A stretch of DNA of 64,000 nucleotides from assembly GCA_047619685.1 (NCBI GenBank), contig JBLHLC010000006.1:1-64000 (forward strand), given 5' to 3'. The position numbers and the translations under genes were made by a program. This DNA comes from JABDJZ01 sp047619685 (GTDB lineage: Bacteria > Bacteroidota > Rhodothermia > Rhodothermales > UBA10348). The notes below the pieces were generated by a model. That model had not been told where the DNA came from. It ran no database searches and saw nothing but the letters and a program-made list of their open reading frames with translations. Below, piece by piece: positions 33,910 to 41,429 of this stretch (position 1 is the stretch's first letter; each line of letters starts with the position of its first letter).

Positions 33910-35610
33910 ATGCGAACGCTGACTTCAGCCCTTGTCCTGAGTTGCTTTTTGAGTGCTTGTGCACCTCCAGACGCAGGCGTTCAAACGTGCGCCGACATTC
34001 TTCAACAGTCATCGGACAATGCAATGAGCGTGTGGAATCTGGACGAGGGCTCAGACCAAGCGAAGGCTCTGCTGGCCAAGTACACCACATTCCGGCTGAC
34101 GACGGATCTGAGTGTATTGTCTGAGAATGAATGCCGAATGATTCCACTGCTCATGGAAGCAGCGGATGCGATGGATGAGATCTTCTGGATGCAGTCTTTC
34201 GGGGACAAGGCCGAGCTCATGGCCTCCATTGAGGACCCCGGACTTCGGACGTTTGCCGAGATCAATTACGGACCGTGGGACCGGCTTGACGCCGAGCGGC
34301 CATTCATAGATGGCATTGGGGAGAAGCCCGCAGGGGCCAATTTGTATCCCACCAATATGTCCAAGGACGAGTTCGATGCCGCCGTGAAAAACGATCCGTC
34401 CCTGGCTTCTCTCTATACGGTGGTACGCCGAGACGCTGGAGAAGGGCTGGAATCCATCGCGTATAGCGACCTTTTTGCGGACCAGTTGGAACGCGCGTCT
34501 GCCAAGCTGGCCGACGCCGCCAAACTGGCTGACGATCCAGGTCTCAAGGATTACCTGTCCAAACGGGCGGCGGCCCTGGTCACCGGCGAATATCGGGAAA
34601 GCGACCTGGCCTGGATGGACATGAAGGACAACACGATCGATATCGTCATTGGCCCGATCGAGACCTACGAGGACGCGTTATACGGATCCAAGGCGGCCGC
34701 AGAGGCCTATGTCCTGGTCAAGGATCAGGAGTGGAGCGCGCGACTGGCCAGGTACACGTCCCTTCTCCCTGGACTTCAGCGGGCGCTCCCGGTTTCGGAT
34801 GAGTACAAGGTCGAGGTGCCTGGTTCAGACTCAGACCTGAACGCATACGACGTGCTCTACTACACGGGAGACTCAAACGCGGGGTCAAAGACAATCGCGA
34901 TTAACCTGCCAAACGACGAGACCGTTCAACTGGAGAAAGGCACCCGGCGCCTCCAATTGAAGAACGCGATGCGGGCGAAGTTTGACAAGATCCTGGTACC
35001 GATATCTGATCTTCTCATCGCCGAAGACCAGAGGCCCCACGTGACATTCGACGCGTTCTTTGGAAACACGATGTTCCATGAGGTGGCCCACGGCCTTGGC
35101 ATCAAGAACACGATCAACGGCGGTGGGACGGTCCGTGAGGCGCTCAAGGAGCACGCATCTGCTCTGGAAGAAGGGAAAGCCGATATCCTGGGCATTTTTA
35201 TGGTCTCAGAGCTCATCGACGATGGCGAATGGGAGGCCGATCTCAAAGATCATCAAGTCACATTCCTGGCAGGCATTTTTCGATCGACACGCTTCGGGGC
35301 CTCAAGCGCGCATGGGCGGGCAAATATGATCCGGTTCAACTTCTTCCGGGAGCATGGAGCCTTCGCCAGGGATGAAACAACGGGCACGTACAGGGCAGAT
35401 TTCGAGCGCATGACGGAGGCTACAGACGCCCTTTCCGAGCTCATTCTGACCCTGCAAGGCAACGGAGATTACGCGGGAGTGGCCAATCTGATTGAGGAGT
35501 ATGGGCAGGTAGGGCCCGAATTGCAGGGTGACCTGGACAGGCTGGCGACGGCCGGCATTCCTGTAGACGTGGTGTTTGAACAGGGAATTGGCGCACTCAC
35601 CAAGCAGTAG
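33910..35610 (+). CDS. M49-like (dipeptidyl peptidase III-related) zinc hydrolase lipoprotein
   Basis: The 566-residue protein has a lipoprotein signal (LTSALVLSCFLSAC). Zinc-site motifs are HEVAHGLG with His390, Glu391 and His394, and EEGKAD at about 420, giving the third ligand region. The surrounding ALKEHASALEEGKADILGIF block matches the M49/NUDIX-linked family rather than thermolysin. Classical DPP III has HEXXGH; here the spacing is the ordinary HEXXH. A catabolic or peptide-trimming role at the envelope is plausible, but the substrate is unknown. It stands alone after a 107-nt gap. Confidence 0.82.
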   Translation: MRTLTSALVLSCFLSACAPPDAGVQTCADILQQSSDNAMSVWNLDEGSDQAKALLAKYTTFRLTTDLSVLSENECRMIPLLMEAADAMDEIFWMQSFGDKAELMASIEDPGLRTFAEINYGPWDRLDAERPFIDGIGEKPAGANLYPTNMSKDEFDAAVKNDPSLASLYTVVRRDAGEGLESIAYSDLFADQLERASAKLADAAKLADDPGLKDYLSKRAAALVTGEYRESDLAWMDMKDNTIDIVIGPIETYEDALYGSKAAAEAYVLVKDQEWSARLARYTSLLPGLQRALPVSDEYKVEVPGSDSDLNAYDVLYYTGDSNAGSKTIAINLPNDETVQLEKGTRRLQLKNAMRAKFDKILVPISDLLIAEDQRPHVTFDAFFGNTMFHEVAHGLGIKNTINGGGTVREALKEHASALEEGKADILGIFMVSELIDDGEWEADLKDHQVTFLAGIFRSTRFGASSAHGRANMIRFNFFREHGAFARDETTGTYRADFERMTEATDALSELILTLQGNGDYAGVANLIEEYGQVGPELQGDLDRLATAGIPVDVVFEQGIGALTKQ

Positions 35611-35703
35611 GTCCCCGGCGGTCAAGGGCGGAGCAATGACGGGGCTTTAGGAGGCTGACGCCGCGGTCGATACGGAAGGAAAGCTTCCCAACGCCCCGCC
35701 GCG

Positions 35704-35964
35704 ATGAAACTGGATACCAACACGCTGGCAGCCTACCTGTCCGGCGAACTTCCGACAGATGAACGCCAGTCCATCGCCGTTGCCCTTGTCAAGGATGAGG
35801 CCGCCCGCGAGATTCTGCACATAGCATGCGAGGCCCTCGCCGCCGCCCTGCAGCATGACCCCGTCGTGGATCATCTGGTGCTTCGTGCTTCCCGGCCGCC
35901 TGCAAGACCAAACCGATTCGCAATAGATCGACGGCCCGTTTCGTTACCTTACGGTGAGGCCTGA
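35704..35964 (+). CDS. Small hypothetical protein, anti-sigma-like N-terminus
   Basis: The 86-residue protein starts at ATG 35704. The opening LDTNTLAAYLSGELPTDERQSIAVALVKDEAAREIL resembles the N-terminal helices of anti-sigma factors (AYLDGEL-like) but lacks a zinc-binding motif and a membrane helix. The C-terminus is Arg/Pro-rich. It lies 42 nt upstream of gldA in the same direction. No function is assigned. Confidence 0.55.
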   Translation: MKLDTNTLAAYLSGELPTDERQSIAVALVKDEAAREILHIACEALAAALQHDPVVDHLVLRASRPPARPNRFAIDRRPVSLPYGEA

Positions 35965-36006
35965 ATCTCTGGCCGGTTGTTGAAGAAATGGTTAGCTCAG
36001 ACGACG

Positions 36007-36933
36007 ATGATTGAGGTTCAGGGACTGACAAAACGCTACGGCTCAGAAAAGGCCGTGGACGGGATCACGTTCGAAGTCAAGTCCGGAGAGGTGCTTGGGT
36101 TTTTGGGCCCGAATGGGGCCGGAAAGACCACGACCATGAAGGTAATCACGTGTTACCTGCCTCCCTCGGAGGGCACGGTGCGGATAGACGGCCTTGACGT
36201 CCGGACCGATCAGCTTGAGGTTCGCCGGAAGATCGGGTACCTCCCTGAGCACACCCCCCTGTATATGGATATGCGGGTCTACGATTACCTGGAATTCATG
36301 GCGGCGATGCGCGGCGTCGCGACCAATCGGCGGCCCGGCCGGATCGCAGACATGGCGGACGTTTGCGGGCTCGGCACGGTGCTCCAAAAGCCAATCGAAG
36401 CTCTGTCCAAGGGCTATCGCCAGCGGGTGGGCCTGGCGCAGGCCATGATTCACGACCCCGAGATTCTGATCCTGGACGAGCCAACCACTGGTCTGGACCC
36501 CAACCAGATTGTCGAAATACGGGAGCTAATCAAGTCCATCGGGCGCGAGAAGACGGTCATTCTGTCCACACACATTCTGCCCGAGGTCCAGGCATCGTGC
36601 GATCGCGTGCTGATTATCCATCGCGGGCAGTTGGTAGCAGACGGCACCCCACAAGACCTTCAGGACAGTTTCTCCGGGGGTCAGCGAATCCAGTTTGGCG
36701 TTTCGGATTCGACGGGCGTTCAGGAAGCGCTCATGGCGCGCGGGGATATTCGGGTACTTTCGCAGAGCAGCGAGTCCTTCGGCAATACCGTGTTCACCCT
36801 GGGAAGCGACCGCAAGGACGATCTCTGCCCCGAGCTCTTCCGTCTGGCCGTAGATCAAGGCTGGACGATGACCGAACTGCACCGGGACCAGGCCAATCTG
36901 GAGGATGTATTCCGCCAGCTGACTGCAGCCTGA
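36007..36933 (+). CDS. gldA: ABC transporter ATP-binding protein, GldA-like
   Basis: The 308-residue ATPase starts at ATG 36007 (MIEVQGLTKRYGSEKAVDGI). It has Walker A GPNGAGKTTTMK (about 37-48), a signature-region LSKGYRQRVGLAQAM, and Walker B ILILDEPTTGLDPNQ, followed by a C-terminal regulatory part. The order ATPase - permease - GldG-like - DUF4340 is the Bacteroidota Gld ABC arrangement. In Flavobacterium GldA/F/G were linked to gliding; in non-gliding relatives the system is a general membrane exporter. Confidence 0.9.
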   Translation: MIEVQGLTKRYGSEKAVDGITFEVKSGEVLGFLGPNGAGKTTTMKVITCYLPPSEGTVRIDGLDVRTDQLEVRRKIGYLPEHTPLYMDMRVYDYLEFMAAMRGVATNRRPGRIADMADVCGLGTVLQKPIEALSKGYRQRVGLAQAMIHDPEILILDEPTTGLDPNQIVEIRELIKSIGREKTVILSTHILPEVQASCDRVLIIHRGQLVADGTPQDLQDSFSGGQRIQFGVSDSTGVQEALMARGDIRVLSQSSESFGNTVFTLGSDRKDDLCPELFRLAVDQGWTMTELHRDQANLEDVFRQLTAA

Positions 36934-36970
36934 TCCAGCACACCCATCCATTGGTTAACCCCTAGACCCC

Positions 36971-37678
36971 ATGCGCGAAGCCTGGACGCTCACTCGAAAG
37001 GAGCTTCACTCCTATTTCGACAGCCCGGTAGCCTACGTCGTGCTCAGCATTTTCCTGATCATGACCGGCTGGTTCTTCTCCACGAACGTCTTTCTGGAGA
37101 ACACGGCATCCCTGCGCTCGATGTTCGACATCGTGCCGTTCATCTTCCTGTTCTTCATTCCGGCAATCACAATGTCCACCTTCGCGGAAGAGCGCCGCTC
37201 GGGGACGCTTGAGCTCCTCCTGACCCTGCCGGTCCGGGACTGGCAGGTGATCCTCGGGAAGTTGATGGCCGTTACAATTTTCCTGATGGCAGCGATCGGG
37301 ATGACGCTGGTCTACACCGTGGCCGTTGCGTCTCTGGGAGATCTCGATTTCGGCGCGACGTTCGGGGGATACCTGGGCCTGTTTCTTCTGGGGATGACCT
37401 GCGCGTCCATCGGCATCATGGCTTCCAGCTTCACCAAGAATCAGGTGGTGGCGTTCATTCTGAGCTTCGGACTGATTTTCACCCTGTACCTCATGGACAA
37501 GGTGACGGCATTCATTCCCACGTGGATGTCCGGGGTTGTCCAATTCCTCGGAACGGACTTCCACTATCAAAACCTTCTCCGTGGCGTGGTGGACACCCGC
37601 GACGTGGTCTACTACCTCTCGATGACGGTCTTCGCGGGCCTCCTGACTATGTATTCCCTGGCCAAGCGGCCCGAATAG
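36971..37678 (+). CDS. gldF: ABC transporter permease, GldF-like
   Basis: The 235-residue permease has six hydrophobic segments (AYVVLSIFLIMTGWFF, MFDIVPFIFLFFIPAITM, VTIFLMAAIGMTLVYTVAV, YLGLFLLGMTCASIGIMA, VVAFILSFGLIFTLYL, VYYLSMTVFAGLLTMY). It also has the conserved EERRSGTLELLLTLPVRDWQVILGK loop typical of ABC-2 permeases. It starts 37 nt after gldA and is followed by gldG after 22 nt. Confidence 0.92.
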   Translation: MREAWTLTRKELHSYFDSPVAYVVLSIFLIMTGWFFSTNVFLENTASLRSMFDIVPFIFLFFIPAITMSTFAEERRSGTLELLLTLPVRDWQVILGKLMAVTIFLMAAIGMTLVYTVAVASLGDLDFGATFGGYLGLFLLGMTCASIGIMASSFTKNQVVAFILSFGLIFTLYLMDKVTAFIPTWMSGVVQFLGTDFHYQNLLRGVVDTRDVVYYLSMTVFAGLLTMYSLAKRPE

Positions 37679-37700
37679 CAACTTCGAAATCCTCGATACC

Positions 37701-39221
37701 ATGAAGCGAGACTGGACATCGCGTTCTACCATTCTCCTGATCGGCCTGATTCTGGTTGTGGTCAACCTGATCGGGCTGAACCTCTTCGGGCGTGTTGATC
37801 TTACCGACGATGGCGTCTATTCGCTCTCGGACGCCTCCAAGGATCTGATACAGAACCTGGAAGATCCGGTTACGGTGACGGCCTTCTTCACCGCGAACCT
37901 CCCGGCGCCGTATGGATCCAATCGGCGCTTCCTGAAGGACAAACTGGACGACTACCGTGCGTACGGAGGCCAGAACTTTCAATACAGGTTTGTGGACCCG
38001 GCCGAGGATGAGGATCAACGCGCCGACGCCGAGAGGATGGGCATTCCCGCAGTTCAGATCCAGGTCATCGAAGCCGACAACGTGCAGCTCAAGAATGCAT
38101 ACATGGGAGTTGCGATTGAGTATGGGGGCAACCGTGAGACCGTTCCCGTGCTGCAGAACCTGTCCACGCTGGAATACGACATAACGGGCGCCGTGCGGCG
38201 TTTGACGCGGGACAGGCAGCCGCAGGTAGGTTTCCTTACCGGACACGGAGAGCCGGCTCCCGCAACCGACATGCAAAGCCTCAACCAGGGTCTCCAACGA
38301 AACTATGAAGTGGTGACGGTCGCCGCCCAAGGGGGGAGTCTCAGTGCAGAGCCCGATGTCCTCGTGGTTGCCGCGCCGGCGGACAGCCTCTCCCCGGAGA
38401 CTCAGCTGGCCTTGGACGCCTACGTCATGGGCGGAGGACGCCTGGCGTTACTTCTGAACCGGGTAGACGCGGATCTGCAGTCCGGCCAGGCGGCAGCGCG
38501 CTCGGTTGGACTGGAGCGCATGCTGGCATCGTACGGAATTGGCCTTCGGGAAAACCTGATCATGGACAAGCAGAGCTCGCCCGTGACGGTACAGCGGCAG
38601 CAGGGCTTCTTTAGCGTCGCCCAGCAGATAGAGTATCCGTTCTTTCCGGTTGCCACCTCCTTCGGCAAGGACAACATGATGGTGAGCCGCCTTCGGGACA
38701 TGATGTTCTACTACGTTTCGGAGGTAGATACTTCGTTGGCGCTCCCGACCGGGGTGGAGCGCGAGGACCTGATCTTTTCCTCCGCCCAGAGCGCGCAGCA
38801 ACAGGGCTTCTTCATGATTCAACCCATGGGTCAGCAGTTTCCGCTCGAAGACGGTCCGTTCGTGCTGGGCTCGGCCTACACGGGTTCGTTCCCGAGCGCG
38901 TTTGAGCCGGGCCGACAGAGTGTGTCCACGAGAATGGTGCTTGTGGGCGATGGCGATTTCGTGAATGAAAGCGTCGTAGGCGCCAACCAGGGCAACATAA
39001 GTTTCGCCCTGAACATGGTGGACTGGCTGGTCCAGGATGATGCCATGTTGTCGATTCGCGCAAAGTCAGTGGCTCCACGGGCCCTGTCATCAGTCTCCGA
39101 CGGCATGCGGCCATGGATCAAGTACGGCACAATGCTGGGCCCCGTGCTACTTGTGATCCTCTTCGGTCTGTTGAGGTGGCGCAGGCGCCAAACCAGACAG
39201 ATCCTTCTTGTGCGTTCCTGA
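37701..39221 (+). CDS. gldG: GldG-like ABC system auxiliary protein
   Basis: The 506-residue protein has an N-terminal membrane helix (TILLIGLILVVVNLIGLNLF), a large external domain of the GldG/Mucin-2-interacting fold (VDLTDDGVYSLSDASKDLIQNLEDPVTVTAFFT ... VGFLTGHGEP), and a C-terminal helix (MLGPVLLVILFGLLRW) followed by basic residues. It sits between gldF and the DUF4340 gene, as in other Bacteroidota. Confidence 0.92.
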   Translation: MKRDWTSRSTILLIGLILVVVNLIGLNLFGRVDLTDDGVYSLSDASKDLIQNLEDPVTVTAFFTANLPAPYGSNRRFLKDKLDDYRAYGGQNFQYRFVDPAEDEDQRADAERMGIPAVQIQVIEADNVQLKNAYMGVAIEYGGNRETVPVLQNLSTLEYDITGAVRRLTRDRQPQVGFLTGHGEPAPATDMQSLNQGLQRNYEVVTVAAQGGSLSAEPDVLVVAAPADSLSPETQLALDAYVMGGGRLALLLNRVDADLQSGQAAARSVGLERMLASYGIGLRENLIMDKQSSPVTVQRQQGFFSVAQQIEYPFFPVATSFGKDNMMVSRLRDMMFYYVSEVDTSLALPTGVEREDLIFSSAQSAQQQGFFMIQPMGQQFPLEDGPFVLGSAYTGSFPSAFEPGRQSVSTRMVLVGDGDFVNESVVGANQGNISFALNMVDWLVQDDAMLSIRAKSVAPRALSSVSDGMRPWIKYGTMLGPVLLVILFGLLRWRRRQTRQILLVRS

Positions 39222-39242
39222 TCAATCTGCTTACTGAGCCCG

Positions 39243-40139
39243 ATGCAAAAGAATCGAGTTGCCCCCCTGGCCGGTGTCCTGGTGCTCCTTCTGGGCGTGG
39301 CCTACCTGGCGGGAGTATTTGAAAGCCAGCCCACGACCATTCAGGTACCCGAGATAGAGGTCCCCTCCAGTCAAGTGACCGGTCTGAGCATCAAGAGTAG
39401 CGCGTGGTCTGCCTCTTTGGTCAGGTCCGGCGGGGTATGGCGGCTGACCGAGCCCGTTGTGTCCGCGGCGGATTCCAACACAGTAAGGCGGCTTCTGGAT
39501 TCGATCGCCGACCTTGATCTGGCATCGCTGGTCTCGAGCAATCCAGATCGTCACGTGAAATACGGCGTTGATCCGGAAGCGGCTCGACTCGTGACGCTCC
39601 AATGGGCAACCGGAGACCTGACGCTGGCGGTGGCGCTCCAGGGTCCCGATGGGTCCTCGAGTTATGTCAAACTGGGCGAAAGCCCGGAGGTCTACTCCGG
39701 CTCTCGCGTCTCCCTGCCAAACACGCTGGATCAGCTTAGAGACAAGACCCTGGTGCAACTGGTGCCGTCTCTGGTGGAGTCCGTTCAGGTCACCACTCCC
39801 GAGTCATCCTATCAGCTTGCGTATGACAATGGGTGGTCCATTTCTTCGAACGGTGGCCCCTCGGTCCCCGCAGACTCGGTGCGAGTCGTGTCGTGGCTGC
39901 GGCGGTTTTCCCCGCTACGACTGGACGGCTTTCTTGACGACGAAACGGCCCAGTCTGTCAACCCGACCCATTCGCTTCTATTTAGAATGCTTGACGGGTC
40001 GACGACATCGGTATCCGTCGAAGAGCGTGATGACCAGATCGCCGTCTTCGCGACCGGTGGCAACGCGGTGATGCGAGCCGGAAAGGCCCGCCTTTCGTCC
40101 CTGTTCGAAACAGAGCACGCGCTGACAGCTAGTCGGTAG
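39243..40139 (+). CDS. DUF4340 domain-containing protein
   Basis: The 298-residue protein has one N-terminal membrane helix (APLAGVLVLLLGVAYLAGVF). A mostly beta external domain follows, with the DUF4340 features WRLTEPVVSAADSNTVRRLLDSIADLDLASLVSSNPDRHVKYGVDP and a second half starting LVQLVPSLVESVQV. Members of the family recur behind gldG-like genes and probably complete the ABC machine. Its stop lies 11 nt inside the end of the convergent MFS gene. Confidence 0.88.
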   Translation: MQKNRVAPLAGVLVLLLGVAYLAGVFESQPTTIQVPEIEVPSSQVTGLSIKSSAWSASLVRSGGVWRLTEPVVSAADSNTVRRLLDSIADLDLASLVSSNPDRHVKYGVDPEAARLVTLQWATGDLTLAVALQGPDGSSSYVKLGESPEVYSGSRVSLPNTLDQLRDKTLVQLVPSLVESVQVTTPESSYQLAYDNGWSISSNGGPSVPADSVRVVSWLRRFSPLRLDGFLDDETAQSVNPTHSLLFRMLDGSTTSVSVEERDDQIAVFATGGNAVMRAGKARLSSLFETEHALTASR

Positions 40140-41343
40140 CCGAGGTCTCGATCCTTCTCTCGGGCTCCGGAAGAAAGAAGATTACCATCAACGCCATCAG
40201 GAAGATCGAGATGGCGCCGATCACGGTATTGCTTGCGAAACCGTATTGGGTGAACGCAATGCCGGCGATCCCTCCCCCGATGCCAATCCCGACCTGACCG
40301 AAGGAGACTGCAAGGCTCATCAGCGCTCCTCGACGATCGGCGTCCACAAGCTCCGTCATGAGCGACTGGAGCGGGCTGATGCGCATGGAGATGGTGACCA
40401 TGATCAGGCCAAACACCAAGTAGGCCACAAACATGCTGTGCACGAGCACGGTAGTCAGGAGCATGGTGCCGGCCAGGCCAGTGCAAGAGACGATAATGAG
40501 CGGTTTCCGTCCGACCGAATCTGAAACACGGCCGGCCAAGGGCCCTGTGACCACATTTACGATCCCCCCCACCAAAAAAAGCGAGGCAATTGCGCTGCCC
40601 GAGACAGACAATTCGTTCTCCAGCCAAGTGGGGAGGTAGATCACATAGATCCCAATGCCGAAAAACATCAGGAAGTAGACGATGGTCGCCGAGACGATAG
40701 ATTTGTCCTTAAGCAGATCGCCATAGCTCTTCAGGTAGCCCTGGATGGTCAACGGAGACTGGCTTCGCTTGACGTCCGGTTGGGGCACGAAGAAGAACAT
40801 CAGCACGGTTGCCGCAGCCATGGTGGCGGCAAACATCAGAAAGGCGGCCCGAAAACTGAACTGATCGGCCAGAATGGTCCCCACCGGAATCCCGACAATC
40901 TGCCCGACTGCAATACCGCTCATTACCCAGCCGTTGGCCCAGCCGCGCCGCTCATACGGGAAATAGTCCCCCACGTAGGAAACCGCCCCCCCCGTCAGCA
41001 TGCCACCGGCGGCACCGGCCGCACCCCGGACTACCAGAAGGCTCGTGAACGAGTCTGCAACGGTGTGCAGGCCCAGTGCCAGGGCCATACAACCACAACC
41101 AACAAGGAGCACCCGTCGTCGCCCGACCCGGTCCGAAATAGGCCCTACGATCAACGCGAAGACGCTCAGCATGACCGCGTAGGAAGTGATCAGCCATCCA
41201 AGGCGGGCCTCAGGGACCGCCAATGCCTCCCCAATGCGTGGGAGAATCGGCGAGATAATGATCACCTGACTGCTGGCCGAGAAGACCATCAGCCAAAGGC
41301 CGAATAGAACCAGATAGGGATGTGAGTTCTGACCGCGTGACAT
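40129..41343 (-). CDS. MFS transporter, probable drug/H+ antiporter type
   Basis: The 404-residue permease starts at ATG 41343 (a TTG at 41352 would add three residues). Twelve hydrophobic segments are present. The motif A loop DRVGRRRVLLVGC follows helix 2, and a second loop, SDSVGRKPLII, follows helix 8. FPYERRGWANGWVMSGIAVGQIVGIPVG resembles motif C of 12-TM antiporters. The substrate cannot be read from the sequence. It stands alone. Confidence 0.9.
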   Translation of the reverse strand: MSRGQNSHPYLVLFGLWLMVFSASSQVIIISPILPRIGEALAVPEARLGWLITSYAVMLSVFALIVGPISDRVGRRRVLLVGCGCMALALGLHTVADSFTSLLVVRGAAGAAGGMLTGGAVSYVGDYFPYERRGWANGWVMSGIAVGQIVGIPVGTILADQFSFRAAFLMFAATMAAATVLMFFFVPQPDVKRSQSPLTIQGYLKSYGDLLKDKSIVSATIVYFLMFFGIGIYVIYLPTWLENELSVSGSAIASLFLVGGIVNVVTGPLAGRVSDSVGRKPLIIVSCTGLAGTMLLTTVLVHSMFVAYLVFGLIMVTISMRISPLQSLMTELVDADRRGALMSLAVSFGQVGIGIGGGIAGIAFTQYGFASNTVIGAISIFLMALMVIFFLPEPERRIETSATD

Positions 41344-41429
41344 CTTGTCCAAGGTCGGGAGAGCAGCGATTGGAAACTCGGCCTAATTGGGTCTATCGCC
41401 CATCGGAACGTGTCACTGCGCAATCCCCA

